From Actinomycetes bacterium (GTDB lineage: Bacteria > Actinomycetota > UBA4738 > HRBIN12), in contig JAJNBA010000047.1 in assembly GCA_021155985.1 (NCBI GenBank), forward strand, positions 1 through 32,635: DNA of 32,635 nucleotides, read 5' to 3'. Position 1 is the stretch's first letter, and every line of letters begins with the position of its first letter. The notes beneath the pieces are model-generated. The model did no database searches, was not told the origin of the DNA, and was given only the letters and a program-made list of their open reading frames with translations. Positions 15,629 through 24,863 of the stretch are shown here, one piece after another. Position numbers and translations under genes: made by a program.

Positions 15629-15967
15629 ATGCCGTTCCTCGTATTCGACGAGATGAACAAGGAGACCGTGACGCCGAAGTACTCCACCGCCTACGGCGAG
15701 CTCGTGACCGGCGAGTTCATCGAGGTGGGCCGCCTGAGCTTCGAAAAGGGAACGGGCGCGGTCGAGCACGCCCACCCGCACGAGCAGGTGATGTACGTCA
15801 TCTCCGGCAAGCTCGCCGTGGATCTCGAGGGTGAGGACCATGCCGAGCTCGGCCCCGGCATGGGCTTCCATGCGAAGCCCAATCAGAAGCACCGCGTCCA
15901 GGCGGTCGAGGACACCCAGGTGATCAGCTCGAAGCACGTGATCGAAGGCGTCGGCCACAAGATCTGA
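15629..15967 (+). CDS. Small cupin-domain protein (tandem copy 2)
   Basis: A 112-aa cupin paralogous to the protein at 15231 (shared VTPKYS, HAHPHEQVMYVISGKL, GPGMGFHAKPNQKH). Metal ligands are the two His and Glu of HAHPHEQ and the His of QKHRV. ATG 15629 follows AAAGGAG. Two copies kept side by side may form a hetero-oligomer or a divided enzyme. The stop codon region is immediately followed by the reading frame of the MFS transporter. Confidence 0.88.
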   Translation: MPFLVFDEMNKETVTPKYSTAYGELVTGEFIEVGRLSFEKGTGAVEHAHPHEQVMYVISGKLAVDLEGEDHAELGPGMGFHAKPNQKHRVQAVEDTQVISSKHVIEGVGHKI

Positions 15968-16044
15968 GCACGCGGACGCCCTCGTCTCCTCGCCCGGTCC
16001 CCGGGGCGCCTGCCCTCAGGGCCTGGGCCGCGCCGGGCTGGGTC

Positions 16045-17286
16045 GTGGCCCAGCTCGCGGTCGCGGGCCTGTCGGGCACCGTCGTGAACGTCTCCGTGAC
16101 GGTCGCGGTCGTCGCGATCGCCGCGGAGTTCGGCGCATCGATCGCCGCGGCGGCCGCGACGATCCTCCTGTCCCTCGCCCCCAACCTCTTCGTCCTGGCC
16201 ATCGCACGCGCTGCGCAAGGAGCTGGACTCGCGGCCGTCGTTCCCGTCTCCGTTCAGGCGTCGGGTCAGCTCCTGGTGGGCGAGCAGCGGGCACGCGCGC
16301 TCGGCTGGTGGGGAGCGTCGAATGGGCTGGGGCTCGCCTTCGCCCCGCTGGTCGCAGGGGCGATCGTCGACGTCGTGGGCTGGCGGTGGGTGACGGTGCC
16401 GTCATGCCTCCTGGGGGTCGCGCTCGTCGTGACGGCACTCCGGGCGATCCCCGCCGACCTGCCGCACGGATCCGCCGTGCGGTTCCGCGGACTCGGCCTC
16501 ATCGCGGTGGTCACCGGCACGGGGATGTCGGCGCTCGCCGCGGCGTCGGCCGAGGCGTGGCTGGTCGCCGGCGCGCTCGCCGTCGTGTGTGCCGTGGCCG
16601 GGGTGATCGCCGGGCGAGCGACCCGCCCGGGCGGCGAGCTCGCCGACCTCCGTCGATGGGCCCACGATCACGGCGTCCGACGGTCGTCCCTCGGCGCCAC
16701 GATGCAGATGGTCGCGAACGGCCTGGTCCAGGTGGGTGTGCCGGCGTGGCTCATCGTGAACGGGCTCCTCGGCGCCGGGCAGGCGGCAGCGATCCTGATG
16801 GGGATGACCCTGACGATGGCGGCCATGGGCCCGATCACCGGGCGGCGAGCGACCGTGAGCTATCCCTCCCGGCTACGACGGGGTCTGGTCGGATGCGCGG
16901 CCGGCCTCATGGGGCTCGCCGTGGCAGCCGTCGCAGGCCCCTGGTGGCTCGCCTCACCATCGCTCGTGATCCTGGGCCTCGGAGCGGGCTCCTTGCTCTC
17001 CCCGTCCCTCACGGCGTTCAGCCAGACCGAGGCCGGAGCGAGCACCGTGGCGCTGTCCCTGTTCAACCTCGCTCGGCTCGGTGCGTTCGGGATCGGCGGG
17101 CTCCTGGGCGGGGCGTCGGTCGACGCGGGGGTGCCCGGGTCGGCGTTCCTCGTCGTCGCCGTGCTCTGCGGGCTCGCGGCGACGCGGGTGGGCTCCATCG
17201 AGGAGCGCGAGGCGACGAGTGCGACCGATGCACGAGATGGACGAAGAGCGCCGGACGGCGCAGGAGGAGGTACGGACCATGGCTGA
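16045..17286 (+). CDS. MFS transporter
   Basis: A major-facilitator protein of about twelve to fourteen helices; 413 aa from GTG 16045. AIARAAQGAGLAAVVPVS and LGWWGASNGLGLAFAPLVAG match the drug:H+ antiporter type signatures (motif C region). The start is uncertain: GTG 16045 lies inside what looks like an already coding N-terminus (in-frame residues APGWV precede it), and the frame is open back to CTG 15964, which overlaps the cupin stop, but no ATG, GTG or TTG lies between. The 3' end overlaps the crotonase gene by eight bases. It may export a product or import a related substrate. Confidence 0.85.
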   Translation: MAQLAVAGLSGTVVNVSVTVAVVAIAAEFGASIAAAAATILLSLAPNLFVLAIARAAQGAGLAAVVPVSVQASGQLLVGEQRARALGWWGASNGLGLAFAPLVAGAIVDVVGWRWVTVPSCLLGVALVVTALRAIPADLPHGSAVRFRGLGLIAVVTGTGMSALAAASAEAWLVAGALAVVCAVAGVIAGRATRPGGELADLRRWAHDHGVRRSSLGATMQMVANGLVQVGVPAWLIVNGLLGAGQAAAILMGMTLTMAAMGPITGRRATVSYPSRLRRGLVGCAAGLMGLAVAAVAGPWWLASPSLVILGLGAGSLLSPSLTAFSQTEAGASTVALSLFNLARLGAFGIGGLLGGASVDAGVPGSAFLVVAVLCGLAATRVGSIEEREATSATDARDGRRAPDGAGGGTDHG

Positions 17287-17992
17287 CGGACTCCGGCTCG
17301 AGACCGCCGGCACCACGCTGGTGGCCACGATCGATGCGGGCGAGGGCAACCTGTTCACCCGCGAGATGATGGATGAGCTCGTGGACGCGATCGTCGACGC
17401 GGGGCGCAGGGAAGAGATGCGCTTCGTCCGGCTCCGGGCGGTGGGCGAGTCGTTCTGCATGGGCCGCGCGAAGGGGGGGTCCACGCCCGACGAACTGCGC
17501 GGGATGGCCCGACGGATCGGAACCGTGAACGAGACGATCCGCACCAGCCCGCTCACCGTTCTCGCCGAGGTGAACGGGCCGGCGGCGGGCTTCGGCGTGG
17601 GGATGATCGGCGGGAGCGACGTCGCCGTCGGAGCCGACACCGCGACGTTCGCCTTCCCGGAGATCAAGGCCGGCTTCGCACCGGCCGTGGTGATCAGCTG
17701 GGCGCAGTACCAGCTCCCCCGCCGGCTGCTCTACGACATGGTCTCGACCGGGGACGCGATCGATGCGGCCACCGCCGTCGGCGCGGGGCTGCTGACGGAA
17801 GCCGTCCCGGCCGGCGAGCTCGAGGCCCGCGTGGACGAGCGCATCGCCCGGCTCGAGGCGGTCGACGCGTTCGCACTGCGGGAGATGAAGCGGTTCCTGG
17901 TCTTCACCAGGGCGATGGACCCCGCGACCGCGGCCCAGGCCTCGGTGGACACCCTCGTGTTCAGCGGGCTCCGCGTGATCGGGCAGTTCTGA
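17279..17992 (+). CDS. Enoyl-CoA hydratase/isomerase (crotonase) family protein
   Basis: A 237-aa crotonase-fold protein, slightly short for the family (about 255-265). The oxyanion-hole segments are SFCMGRAKGG (about residues 58-67) and VNGPAAGFGVGM (about 97-108); FPEIKAGFAPA follows. The acid residues of canonical hydratases are not evident, so it may be a divergent CoA-ester isomerase, hydrolase or C-C lyase; the family-level call is firm, the reaction is not. ATG 17279 follows AGGAGG inside the end of the MFS gene. It is the last gene of the cassette A operon. Confidence 0.88.
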   Translation: MADGLRLETAGTTLVATIDAGEGNLFTREMMDELVDAIVDAGRREEMRFVRLRAVGESFCMGRAKGGSTPDELRGMARRIGTVNETIRTSPLTVLAEVNGPAAGFGVGMIGGSDVAVGADTATFAFPEIKAGFAPAVVISWAQYQLPRRLLYDMVSTGDAIDAATAVGAGLLTEAVPAGELEARVDERIARLEAVDAFALREMKRFLVFTRAMDPATAAQASVDTLVFSGLRVIGQF

Positions 17993-18031
17993 GACCGAGG
18001 CGTCCCCGAACCACCAAGCAACCTCGAGCCA

Positions 18032-18049
18032 GCCCGTTGCCTGACGGGT
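18032..18049 (+). terminator. Weak hairpin after the crotonase gene
   Basis: CCCGT (18033-18037) pairs with ACGGG (18044-18048), with a flanking G-T pair and a six-base loop, 40 bases after the stop at 17992. No T-tract; low stability. Confidence 0.3.
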
Positions 18050-18089
18050 AGGACCGGACGGGCCAGGCAGGCCGGGTGGTGATGCTGCA

Positions 18090-18102
18090 CATTATATATA
18101 GT
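18090..18102. promoter_or_regulatory. AT-rich operator motif CATTATATATAGT, copy before binding protein 3
   Basis: Exactly the same 13 bases as 11410-11422, 81 bases before the ATG at 18184. The flanking CTGCAC also nearly repeats CTGCGC of the other copy, while the wider surroundings differ, which points to selection on the site rather than a recent block duplication. Confidence 0.6.
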
Positions 18103-18183
18103 CGTTGCAGACTCTCCCGTCGGCGAGGGAGGGCCTCGGGACGACGGTCCGGGAGGTCCGGACGGAAGGAGGGCGCGGGTCCG

Positions 18184-19245
18184 ATGAGGATCGAGCGAAG
18201 GACTGGGATCTTCCGAATCCTGGCGATCGTCAGCGTGTTCGCGATCGTGGCTGCGGCGTGCGGGGACGACGACGGCGGAGGTGGTGGCGGAGGTGGTGGC
18301 GGCGGCACCGGCGAGGACAACGTCATCCGGTTCACGTTCGCCCCGGATCCCGTGTGGGACTACCTGAAGGACTCGGGCATCCGTGAAGAGATGGAAGCCG
18401 ACTCGGGGATCCGCATCATCGAGCAGTCGAGCTGGGACGAGTTCGGCCTCTACGCCGGCGGCCACGCCGACGTGGTCTCGATCGGCTCGTTCGAGGTGCC
18501 GCTCCTGGAGAAGGAGACGGGCAACCCGGCGACCGTCTTCGGCAAGTACAACATCGACCGGAGCATCCTCGTCGTGCCGGCCGACTCCGACGCGCAGACG
18601 CTGGAGGACCTCCAGGGCGAGAAGATCGCCGTCTGGGACTCGGTCTCCTCGACCGTGATCTGGGGCGCGCTCGCCCGGGAGCTGTACGACCTCGACTTCC
18701 GGACCGGCGGCGGCGACTTCGAGCTCGTCGTCACGGACCTCGGCAACACCGGGGCGCTTGCGGCGAACCACGAGGTGGCGGGGGCACTCGTCCTGCCGGA
18801 CTTCAACGTGCCGGTCCTGCTGAACGAGGAGGTGCGGGTCCTCTACGACGGCCAGACGGCGGCGGATCTCTACGCCGAGGCCGTCGGCGCTCCCGACCAC
18901 GAGGGGCCGATGATCAACATCTTCATGGCCCCGACCGACTGGTACGAGGAGCACCCCGACGAGGTCGCGTTCTTCCTGGAGCTCTGGCAGCGAGGGATCG
19001 AGGAGTGGCAGGGCAACCAGGATGCGATCATCGAGAGTTACCCGCAGCACTTCGCGGTCGAGACCCCGGAGGAGATCCAGTTCATCAAGGACTACATGTC
19101 CGAACACGACTGGTTCGTCGAGTCGGTCTACCTCGACGATGAGTGGGTCGAGACGGAGTCGCAGATCTTCCCGCTGCTGGCGAACGCGGGCCTCGCGGAT
19201 TCGGACGAGCCCCCGACGTTCGACGTCGTGGACGCGCCCTCGTGA
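18184..19245 (+). CDS. ABC transporter substrate-binding lipoprotein, NMT1/THI5-TauA type (paralogue 3)
   Basis: A 353-aa lipoprotein with lipobox at Cys26 (VAAAC) and a run of eleven glycines (31-41) as linker. The domain opens with VIRFTFAPDPVWDYLKDSGI, very close to the orphan protein at 53, and keeps AGGHADVVSIGS, EVPLLEKETG and SYPQHFAVE. The orphan and this protein look like the closest pair of the three. It is the first gene of cassette B. ATG 18184 follows AAGGAGG at a long spacing; the open frame upstream crosses the operator and is not coding. Ligand unknown, presumably related to those of the paralogues. Confidence 0.92.
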   Translation: MRIERRTGIFRILAIVSVFAIVAAACGDDDGGGGGGGGGGGTGEDNVIRFTFAPDPVWDYLKDSGIREEMEADSGIRIIEQSSWDEFGLYAGGHADVVSIGSFEVPLLEKETGNPATVFGKYNIDRSILVVPADSDAQTLEDLQGEKIAVWDSVSSTVIWGALARELYDLDFRTGGGDFELVVTDLGNTGALAANHEVAGALVLPDFNVPVLLNEEVRVLYDGQTAADLYAEAVGAPDHEGPMINIFMAPTDWYEEHPDEVAFFLELWQRGIEEWQGNQDAIIESYPQHFAVETPEEIQFIKDYMSEHDWFVESVYLDDEWVETESQIFPLLANAGLADSDEPPTFDVVDAPS

Positions 19246-19292
19246 CCCGCGGTTGACGCTGAGGAGATGGCGCGGGCGACAGGGGTGATCCG

Positions 19293-20117
19293 GTGAGCTC
19301 GGTCCCCGTCGCCCGCGCCTCGCGAGGGGGCCGGCCTCCGTCGCTCGTCACGCGTCGGCGTGTCCGGGGGATCGCCGGACTCGTGATCGGCGTCGGAGGC
19401 TTCCTCCTCGTGTGGACACTCCTGTCCGCGCTGATCTTCGGTCCGTTCACCCTGCCGCCTCCGAGCAGGATCGGGTCGGTCATGTGGGAGATCGTCCGCT
19501 CCGGACAGTTCATCCATCACTTCGTCCCCACGATCCTGCGGCTCGCCTACGGATTCGGTCTCGCGCTGCTGATCGGGTTCCCCGTGGGATACCTGATGGG
19601 GACGAGCCGCTGGTGGCGTGCGTTCTTCCACGATATGACGATCGTGGCGGGAAGCATCCCCGGCATCACGTACGCGGTGTTGGCCCTCGTCGTGTTCGGG
19701 ATCAAGATCCTCGGCCCGATCCTGTCCGTCGGCCTCGTGTCGATGCCGTACGTGGCGATCAACGTGGCGGAGGGGTTGGACTCGGTGGACCACCGCCTCG
19801 TGCAGATGAGCGACGCGTATGGTCGCCGACGCGCTTCGATCGTCCGCAACGTCCTGATCCCGTCCGTTGCTCCGTTCGCCTTCGCCGGCGTGCGGCTGTC
19901 CTTCGCCCTCGCGTGGAAGGTGGAGCAGCTCACCGAGGTCTTCGGGTCCTCATCAGGGGTCGGCTTCCAGATCCGTCACGAGTTCGAGGACTTCTCGATC
20001 CCGGGGATGCTCGCCTGGGTGCTCCTGTTCGTCATCTTCATGATCCTCGTGGAACGGTTCGTGCTCGCGAAGCTCGAGCGGTACCTGTTCCGCTGGCGAC
20101 TGGAGGATCGACCGTGA
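19293..20117 (+). CDS. ABC transporter permease, NitT/TauT type, cassette B subunit 1
   Basis: A 274-aa permease with about six helices, LPPPSRIGSVMWEIV after helix 1, and the coupling loop EGLDSVDHRLVQMSDAYGR. The tail YLFRWR parallels the FRWRP tails of cassette A permeases. GTG 19293 follows AGGGGTG. Its stop overlaps the GTG of the next permease (GTGA), so the two are translationally coupled, consistent with a heterodimer. Confidence 0.92.
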   Translation: MSSVPVARASRGGRPPSLVTRRRVRGIAGLVIGVGGFLLVWTLLSALIFGPFTLPPPSRIGSVMWEIVRSGQFIHHFVPTILRLAYGFGLALLIGFPVGYLMGTSRWWRAFFHDMTIVAGSIPGITYAVLALVVFGIKILGPILSVGLVSMPYVAINVAEGLDSVDHRLVQMSDAYGRRRASIVRNVLIPSVAPFAFAGVRLSFALAWKVEQLTEVFGSSSGVGFQIRHEFEDFSIPGMLAWVLLFVIFMILVERFVLAKLERYLFRWRLEDRP

Positions 20118-20992
20118 GCCAAGCGACCACGGTGGCGCCCGCCTCTCCGATCGCAGGGGTCGGGCGACTCCTCCGCTCGCCACTCACCGCACGGATCGCG
20201 AGCTACCTGTTCCTCCTCGTGGCCTGGCAACTGCTCTCGCTCTACGAGGACCGGTTCCCTCCCCCGGCCGACGTGTTCGGGTTCCTCTGGATCGAGGTGA
20301 CCGGCGGCAGCCACGGCGGGATCGTCCGTGGCGAGTTCCTCGAGCACTTCGCGGCCACGCTCCCTCGATTCACGTTGGGGATCGCGATCTCGATGGTGCT
20401 GGGCATCGTCAGCGGCGTGGTGATCGGGGGGTCAAAGATCGCGGAGGCGTTGTTGAAGGACACGCTCCTGATGCTCGTTGCCCTCCCGGCGATCATCTGG
20501 GCATTCCTCACCCAGATGTGGCTCGGGCTCGGCGACACCGCGGTCGTGATCACCACGTTCCTCTCCGCGTTCCCATTCGTGGCGGTGAACGTCGTGCAAG
20601 GGATCCAGGCGGTTCCGCGAGATCTCCGCCGGATGTCGGGGGCGTTCCACGTGTCGTCGTACCGACGCGTGCGACACCTCCTGCTCCCGGCGGTCACGGG
20701 GTACCTGTTCGCCGGATTCCGGTTCGCCGTGATCATCGGCTGGAACGCGGTCCTGCTGGGCGAGTGGTTCTCATCGAGCGAGGGCGTCGGGTACCAAGCC
20801 CGGTACTGGTACGACGCCAACCGGTACAAGGGGTTCGTCGCCTGGGTGATCCTGTTCATCGGATTCATCGTCCTCATCGACCGGGTCGCACTCGTCCCGC
20901 TCCAGCGCCGGGCGTTCCGGTGGCGCGATACACAGGTGAAGCAGGCGCAGCGCCGGGTCGAGGGGATCGACGTCGCGGTGACGGGGGCGTAA
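20114..20992 (+). CDS. ABC transporter permease, NitT/TauT type, cassette B subunit 2
   Basis: A 292-aa permease with about six helices; PPPADVFGFLWIEV after helix 1 and the coupling loop QGIQAVPRDLRRMSGAFHVS, a drifted EAA motif in which the usual A-Y-G becomes A-F-H. The GTG start overlaps the preceding stop by four bases. A basic tail (KQAQRR) follows the FRWR segment. It pairs with the gene at 19293. Confidence 0.9.
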   Translation: MSQATTVAPASPIAGVGRLLRSPLTARIASYLFLLVAWQLLSLYEDRFPPPADVFGFLWIEVTGGSHGGIVRGEFLEHFAATLPRFTLGIAISMVLGIVSGVVIGGSKIAEALLKDTLLMLVALPAIIWAFLTQMWLGLGDTAVVITTFLSAFPFVAVNVVQGIQAVPRDLRRMSGAFHVSSYRRVRHLLLPAVTGYLFAGFRFAVIIGWNAVLLGEWFSSSEGVGYQARYWYDANRYKGFVAWVILFIGFIVLIDRVALVPLQRRAFRWRDTQVKQAQRRVEGIDVAVTGA

Positions 20993-21018
20993 ACGACCGA
21001 GACAGAGAGGAGGAGGGA

Positions 21019-21789
21019 ATGGCCACACTGCGGGTCGAGCACCTCAACAAGACGTTCCCGGCGATCGAGCGCGGCTCCGACGCCACGACAGCGATCGACG
21101 ATCTCTCGTTCGAGATCGGCGGGCACGTCTTCGTCTCGGTGGTCGGTCCGTCCGGCTGCGGGAAGAGCACGCTCCTGAACATCGTCTCAGGGATCGAGAC
21201 GGCAACTCACGGCAGCGTCTCGGTCTCCGAGGATGGCAGCCCGGCTCGCCTCGGGTATGTCTTCCAAGAGCCCAGGCTCCTCCCCTGGCGCACCGTGATG
21301 CAGAACATGCTCTACGTGCTGGAGGGTGAAGACGTGCCGGATCGAGCTCGCGACTACCTCCGGATGGTCGGTCTCGACGACGCCGGGGGGAAGTTCCCCG
21401 CTCAGCTGTCCGGTGGGATGCAGCAGCGCGTGGGGATCGCGAGGGCCTTCGCGGTCGAACCGGACCTGCTGCTGATGGACGAACCGTTCAGTCACCTCGA
21501 CGCGATCACCGCGCGGAGCCTCCGCGAGCAGCTCCAGGGGATCTGGACGGAGGCGAAGAAGACCGTGCTCTTCGTGACCCACGACATCGCGGAGGCGGTC
21601 CAGCTTTCGAACCGTGTCCTGATCCTCGCTCCGGGAGGCCGCCTGTTCGCGGACCTCCCGATCGAACTGCCGTACCCTCGGAAGGCGTCCGACACGGAGG
21701 TCGCGATGGCGCAGGCCGAGCTCCTCCGCCGGTTCGAGGAGATGCAGGAGGAGACCGACGCCGCCCGAGCCACGGACGTCGCGAGCTGA
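21019..21789 (+). CDS. ABC transporter ATP-binding protein, NitT/TauT type, cassette B
   Basis: A 256-aa ATPase with GPSGCGKST (Walker A), FQEPRLLPW (Q-loop), LSGGMQQR (signature), LLMDEP plus SHLD, and VTHD. The core is nearly identical in motif wording to the cassette A ATPase (14447), including MQNMLYV versus MDNMLFV, which supports duplication of an entire cassette. ATG 21019 follows GGAGGAGGG. The aldehyde dehydrogenase starts one base after its stop, tying transport to catabolism. Confidence 0.95.
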   Translation: MATLRVEHLNKTFPAIERGSDATTAIDDLSFEIGGHVFVSVVGPSGCGKSTLLNIVSGIETATHGSVSVSEDGSPARLGYVFQEPRLLPWRTVMQNMLYVLEGEDVPDRARDYLRMVGLDDAGGKFPAQLSGGMQQRVGIARAFAVEPDLLLMDEPFSHLDAITARSLREQLQGIWTEAKKTVLFVTHDIAEAVQLSNRVLILAPGGRLFADLPIELPYPRKASDTEVAMAQAELLRRFEEMQEETDAARATDVAS

Positions 21790-21790
21790 C

Positions 21791-23341
21791 ATGGCGATCG
21801 AGGACCGACGAGAGGCGCGCACCCGCGGGGAGGAGGTCCTCGGCGCGCTCGACGTGCCTCGCGATCTGTTGATCGACGGCCGCGAGGCCTCGTCCGCCGA
21901 CGGAGCCCGGTTGCCGGTGATCGACCCCTCCACGGGGCGTCAGGTGACCGACGTCGCGGCGGCCGGCGAGGCCGACATCGACGCCGCGGTCGCGGCCGGC
22001 CGCCGCGCCTTCGACGGCGGCGCCTGGAGCCGGATGGCGCCCGCCGCTCGAGCACTGGCCATGCACCGCTTCGCTGACGCGATCGAGGCGCGGATCGAAG
22101 ATCTCTACCTCCTGGAGACGCTCTGCAACGGGCGGCCGATCGGGGAGACACGCGCGCAGCTCGGGCGCCTGCCCGAGTGGTACCGCTACAACGCCGCGCT
22201 TCTCGTCGCGGACCGGACGGACGTGATCGCGATGCCCGGGCCGTACCACACCTACACGTCTCGTTTCCCGATCGGGGTGGTCGGCATCCTCAGCTCGTTC
22301 AACCACCCGATGATGATCGGGTCCAAGAGCCTCGCGCCGGCGCTCGCCACCGGCAATAGCGTCGTGCTGAAGCCATCCGAGCTCACGCCGCTCACGAGTC
22401 TCCTGCTCGGCCGGGTCGCGCTCGAATCGGGCGTACCGCCCGGCGTCCTGAACGTGGCGCCGGGGATCGGCTCGATCGCCGGGGCTCGCCTGTCCGCACA
22501 TCCGGGCGTGGGGAAGATCACGTTCACGGGCGGCACCGCCGCCGGTCGAGCGGTTTCCCGGGCCGCAGCCGAGCGGTTCGCGAAGGTCACCGTGGAGCTC
22601 GGCGGCAAGACGCCGGTGCTCGTCTTCGACGACGTGGATATCGCGGCGGCCGCCAAGGGCGTGGCGTTCGGGGCATTCGTGGCAGCGGGCCAAACGTGTA
22701 TCTGCGGCAGTCGCGTCCTCGTCCAGCGGTCGATCCACGATGCCTTCGTCGAGGCGCTGTCGACGATCGCGCGCTCGATCCGGATCGGCGACCCGTTCGA
22801 AGCCGACACGCAACTCGGGCCGCTGATCTCTGCCGCGGCGCGGGAGCGCGTGCTCGGCTACATCGAGCTCGGGGCGGAAGAAGGGGGCACGATCGCGGCC
22901 GGTGGCGGCATCCCCACCGTCCCCGGCCTGGAGGACGGCTTCTTCGTCGAACCCACCGTGATCACCGGCCTCACGAACGAGAGCCGCTGCGCTCGCGAGG
23001 AGATCTTCGGTCCGGTCGCGGTCGTGGTCCCGGTCGACGACGAGGAGGACGCGCTTCGCAAGGCGAACGATTCGGACTACGGGCTCGGCTCGGCGATCTG
23101 GACCCGCGACGTGGCGCGGGCGCACCGGGTGGCGGCGGGGCTCACCCACGGGATCGTGTGGGTGAACGATCACCATCGGCTCGATCCCGCCGCGCCGTGG
23201 GGTGGCGTCCGTGACTCGGGCAGCGGCCGCGAAGGCGGCTGGGAGTCGTTCCACGACTTCACGCACCTGCGGACCGTGACCGTGCGGACCGCGCCGGAAG
23301 ATGTGGACTGGTACGGGGGCGACACGGGCCGCCTCAACTGA
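21791..23341 (+). CDS. NAD(P)-dependent aldehyde dehydrogenase
   Basis: A 516-aa ALDH-superfamily enzyme that oxidises an aldehyde to the acid. Catalytic Cys303 (GQTCICG), general base Glu269 (VELGGKTP), Asn171 (SSFNHP) and the cofactor loop FTGGTAAGR are intact, and EEIFGPV is present near the C-terminus. The N-terminus is about 20 residues longer than usual. The FNHP wording with WYRYNAALL is typical of aldehyde dehydrogenases in aromatic or semialdehyde pathways, but the substrate is not determinable. The start is one base after the ATPase stop with no separate promoter, so it is part of the cassette B operon. Confidence 0.93.
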   Translation: MAIEDRREARTRGEEVLGALDVPRDLLIDGREASSADGARLPVIDPSTGRQVTDVAAAGEADIDAAVAAGRRAFDGGAWSRMAPAARALAMHRFADAIEARIEDLYLLETLCNGRPIGETRAQLGRLPEWYRYNAALLVADRTDVIAMPGPYHTYTSRFPIGVVGILSSFNHPMMIGSKSLAPALATGNSVVLKPSELTPLTSLLLGRVALESGVPPGVLNVAPGIGSIAGARLSAHPGVGKITFTGGTAAGRAVSRAAAERFAKVTVELGGKTPVLVFDDVDIAAAAKGVAFGAFVAAGQTCICGSRVLVQRSIHDAFVEALSTIARSIRIGDPFEADTQLGPLISAAARERVLGYIELGAEEGGTIAAGGGIPTVPGLEDGFFVEPTVITGLTNESRCAREEIFGPVAVVVPVDDEEDALRKANDSDYGLGSAIWTRDVARAHRVAAGLTHGIVWVNDHHRLDPAAPWGGVRDSGSGREGGWESFHDFTHLRTVTVRTAPEDVDWYGGDTGRLN

Positions 23342-23363
23342 GGGCGGCCACGGAGGGAGTGGT

Positions 23364-24239
23364 ATGCGCCTGGTGACCTTCTCTGCCGACTCCGCGAGCC
23401 CTCGAACGGGCGCGCTCGTCGCCGGGGGCGTCGTCGATCTCGCCGATGCTGGCCTGCCGGCGGACATGACGGAGCTCATCCGACTCGGCGATCCCGCTCT
23501 TGCGAGCGCAGCAGAAGCGATCGAACGCGCTGCTCCGGTCGCTGATCACGACGTTCGGATCCACGCGCCGATCCCCCGACCGCGCAAGAACGTGATGTGC
23601 GTCGGCCGGAACTACGCGGATCACGCCGCAGAGTTCTCCCGGTCGGGCTTCGACGCCTCCGAGCGGTCCGCCGTGCCGGAGCACCCCGTGATCTTCACGA
23701 AGGCCGCCTCGTCCGTCATCGGACCCGACGAGCCGATCCTGGTCGCCAACGATCCGACCGGAACAACGGACTATGAGGGCGAGCTCGGAGTGGTGATCGG
23801 CCGGAGCGGACGGCGGATCCAGGAGTCCGATGCCGACGCCCATGTGTTCGGCTACACGATCGTGAACGACGTGACAGCTCGAGATCTCCAGCATCGCCAC
23901 GTGCAGTGGTTCCTCGGGAAGAGCCCGGACACGTTCTGCCCGATGGGGCCGGCGATCGTCACGGCCGACGAGCTGCCGGACGTCGGAGCATCGTGGCTCC
24001 GAACGCACGTGAACGGCGAGCTTCGACAAGAGGCACCGATCTCCAGTCTGATCTTCGATATCCCTTCACTGATCCGCACGATCTCCGAGACGATGCTGCT
24101 GGAGCCTGGGGACGTGATCGCGACCGGCACCCCAGCCGGCGCCGGGATCGGTCTCGAGCCGCCCAGGTTCCTGGTGCCCGGCGATCGTGTGGAGGTCTCG
24201 GTGGACGGGATCGGCACCCTCGGGAACCCCGTGAGATGA
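23364..24239 (+). CDS. Fumarylacetoacetate hydrolase family protein
   Basis: A 291-aa C-C bond hydrolase/decarboxylase/isomerase of the FAH fold, used in meta-cleavage and homoprotocatechuate-type pathways. An N-terminal extension (1-65) precedes the catalytic domain. CVGRNYADHAAE (79-90), the metal-binding DYEGELGVVIG (Glu138, Glu140) and NDVTARDLQ (Asp169) are all conserved, as is GKSPDTFCPMGP. It probably acts on a dioxo or enol acid formed from an aromatic or heteroaromatic ring. ATG 23364 follows GGAGGGAG, 22 bases after the aldehyde dehydrogenase stop. Confidence 0.93.
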   Translation: MRLVTFSADSASPRTGALVAGGVVDLADAGLPADMTELIRLGDPALASAAEAIERAAPVADHDVRIHAPIPRPRKNVMCVGRNYADHAAEFSRSGFDASERSAVPEHPVIFTKAASSVIGPDEPILVANDPTGTTDYEGELGVVIGRSGRRIQESDADAHVFGYTIVNDVTARDLQHRHVQWFLGKSPDTFCPMGPAIVTADELPDVGASWLRTHVNGELRQEAPISSLIFDIPSLIRTISETMLLEPGDVIATGTPAGAGIGLEPPRFLVPGDRVEVSVDGIGTLGNPVR

Positions 24240-24289
24240 ACCTCCGGAGGACAGGGACCGGGCGAACCGAGGAGGAACGGAGGTGAGCG

Positions 24290-24802
24290 ATGACGCGTGT
24301 GGACCTGCTCGACGATGAACACGATCTCACGCCCGAGGCGAGGACCGTGGCAGAACGGATCGCGGAGAGCCGTGGAGAGGTCTCCCGCCCGTTCCAGCTC
24401 CTCCTCCACTCCCCCGCGATGGCCGAGCGCGTCGCCGAGCTGGGCCACCTCGTGCGCTCCGGATCGAGCGTGACCGACGCCGACCGCGAGCTGGTCACCC
24501 TCGCCACCGGTCGAGCCATCGACTGTGCGTTCGTATGGGAATCGCACCTGCACGCGGCAACCGTGGCGGGGATCTCCGGGGAGACGATCGCGACGTTGCA
24601 GCGCGACCCCGCCGGCCTCGCCGAGCGCGAGCGAACACTCGTGTCGTTCGTCGACGAGCTCTGCGGAAGCCGGACGGTGTCCGACACGACCTTCGACGCC
24701 GTGCGGAGGCTCCTCGGGGTTCGCGCGGTGGTCGAGATCGCGCTCACGATCGGCTACTACACGATGCTTGGCTCCCTCATGGGAGCCTGCGACGAGTGTT
24801 GA
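24290..24802 (+). CDS. Carboxymuconolactone decarboxylase family protein
   Basis: A 170-aa all-helical protein of the AhpD/CMD fold. The active-site helix reads CAFVWESHLHAA: the C-x-x-x-W-x-x-H form found in decarboxylase-like members rather than the C-x-x-C redox pair of AhpD. Role likely decarboxylation or lactone handling downstream of ring cleavage; not certain. The C-terminus GACDEC adds two cysteines. The ATG follows CGGAGGTGA. Part of the cassette B operon, 50 bases after the FAH gene. Confidence 0.85.
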   Translation: MTRVDLLDDEHDLTPEARTVAERIAESRGEVSRPFQLLLHSPAMAERVAELGHLVRSGSSVTDADRELVTLATGRAIDCAFVWESHLHAATVAGISGETIATLQRDPAGLAERERTLVSFVDELCGSRTVSDTTFDAVRRLLGVRAVVEIALTIGYYTMLGSLMGACDEC

Positions 24803-24863
24803 ACACACGCCGGCACGGGTATCTCCTTGCCCTCTCGGAACGCTGCCGTCCGGAGCCCGCTCG

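Noticed and set aside
24525-24863. N-terminal extension of the dihydroxyphthalate decarboxylase-like protein
   Set aside because: It overlaps the carboxymuconolactone decarboxylase gene in another frame; the family-like sequence starts at ATG 24864.
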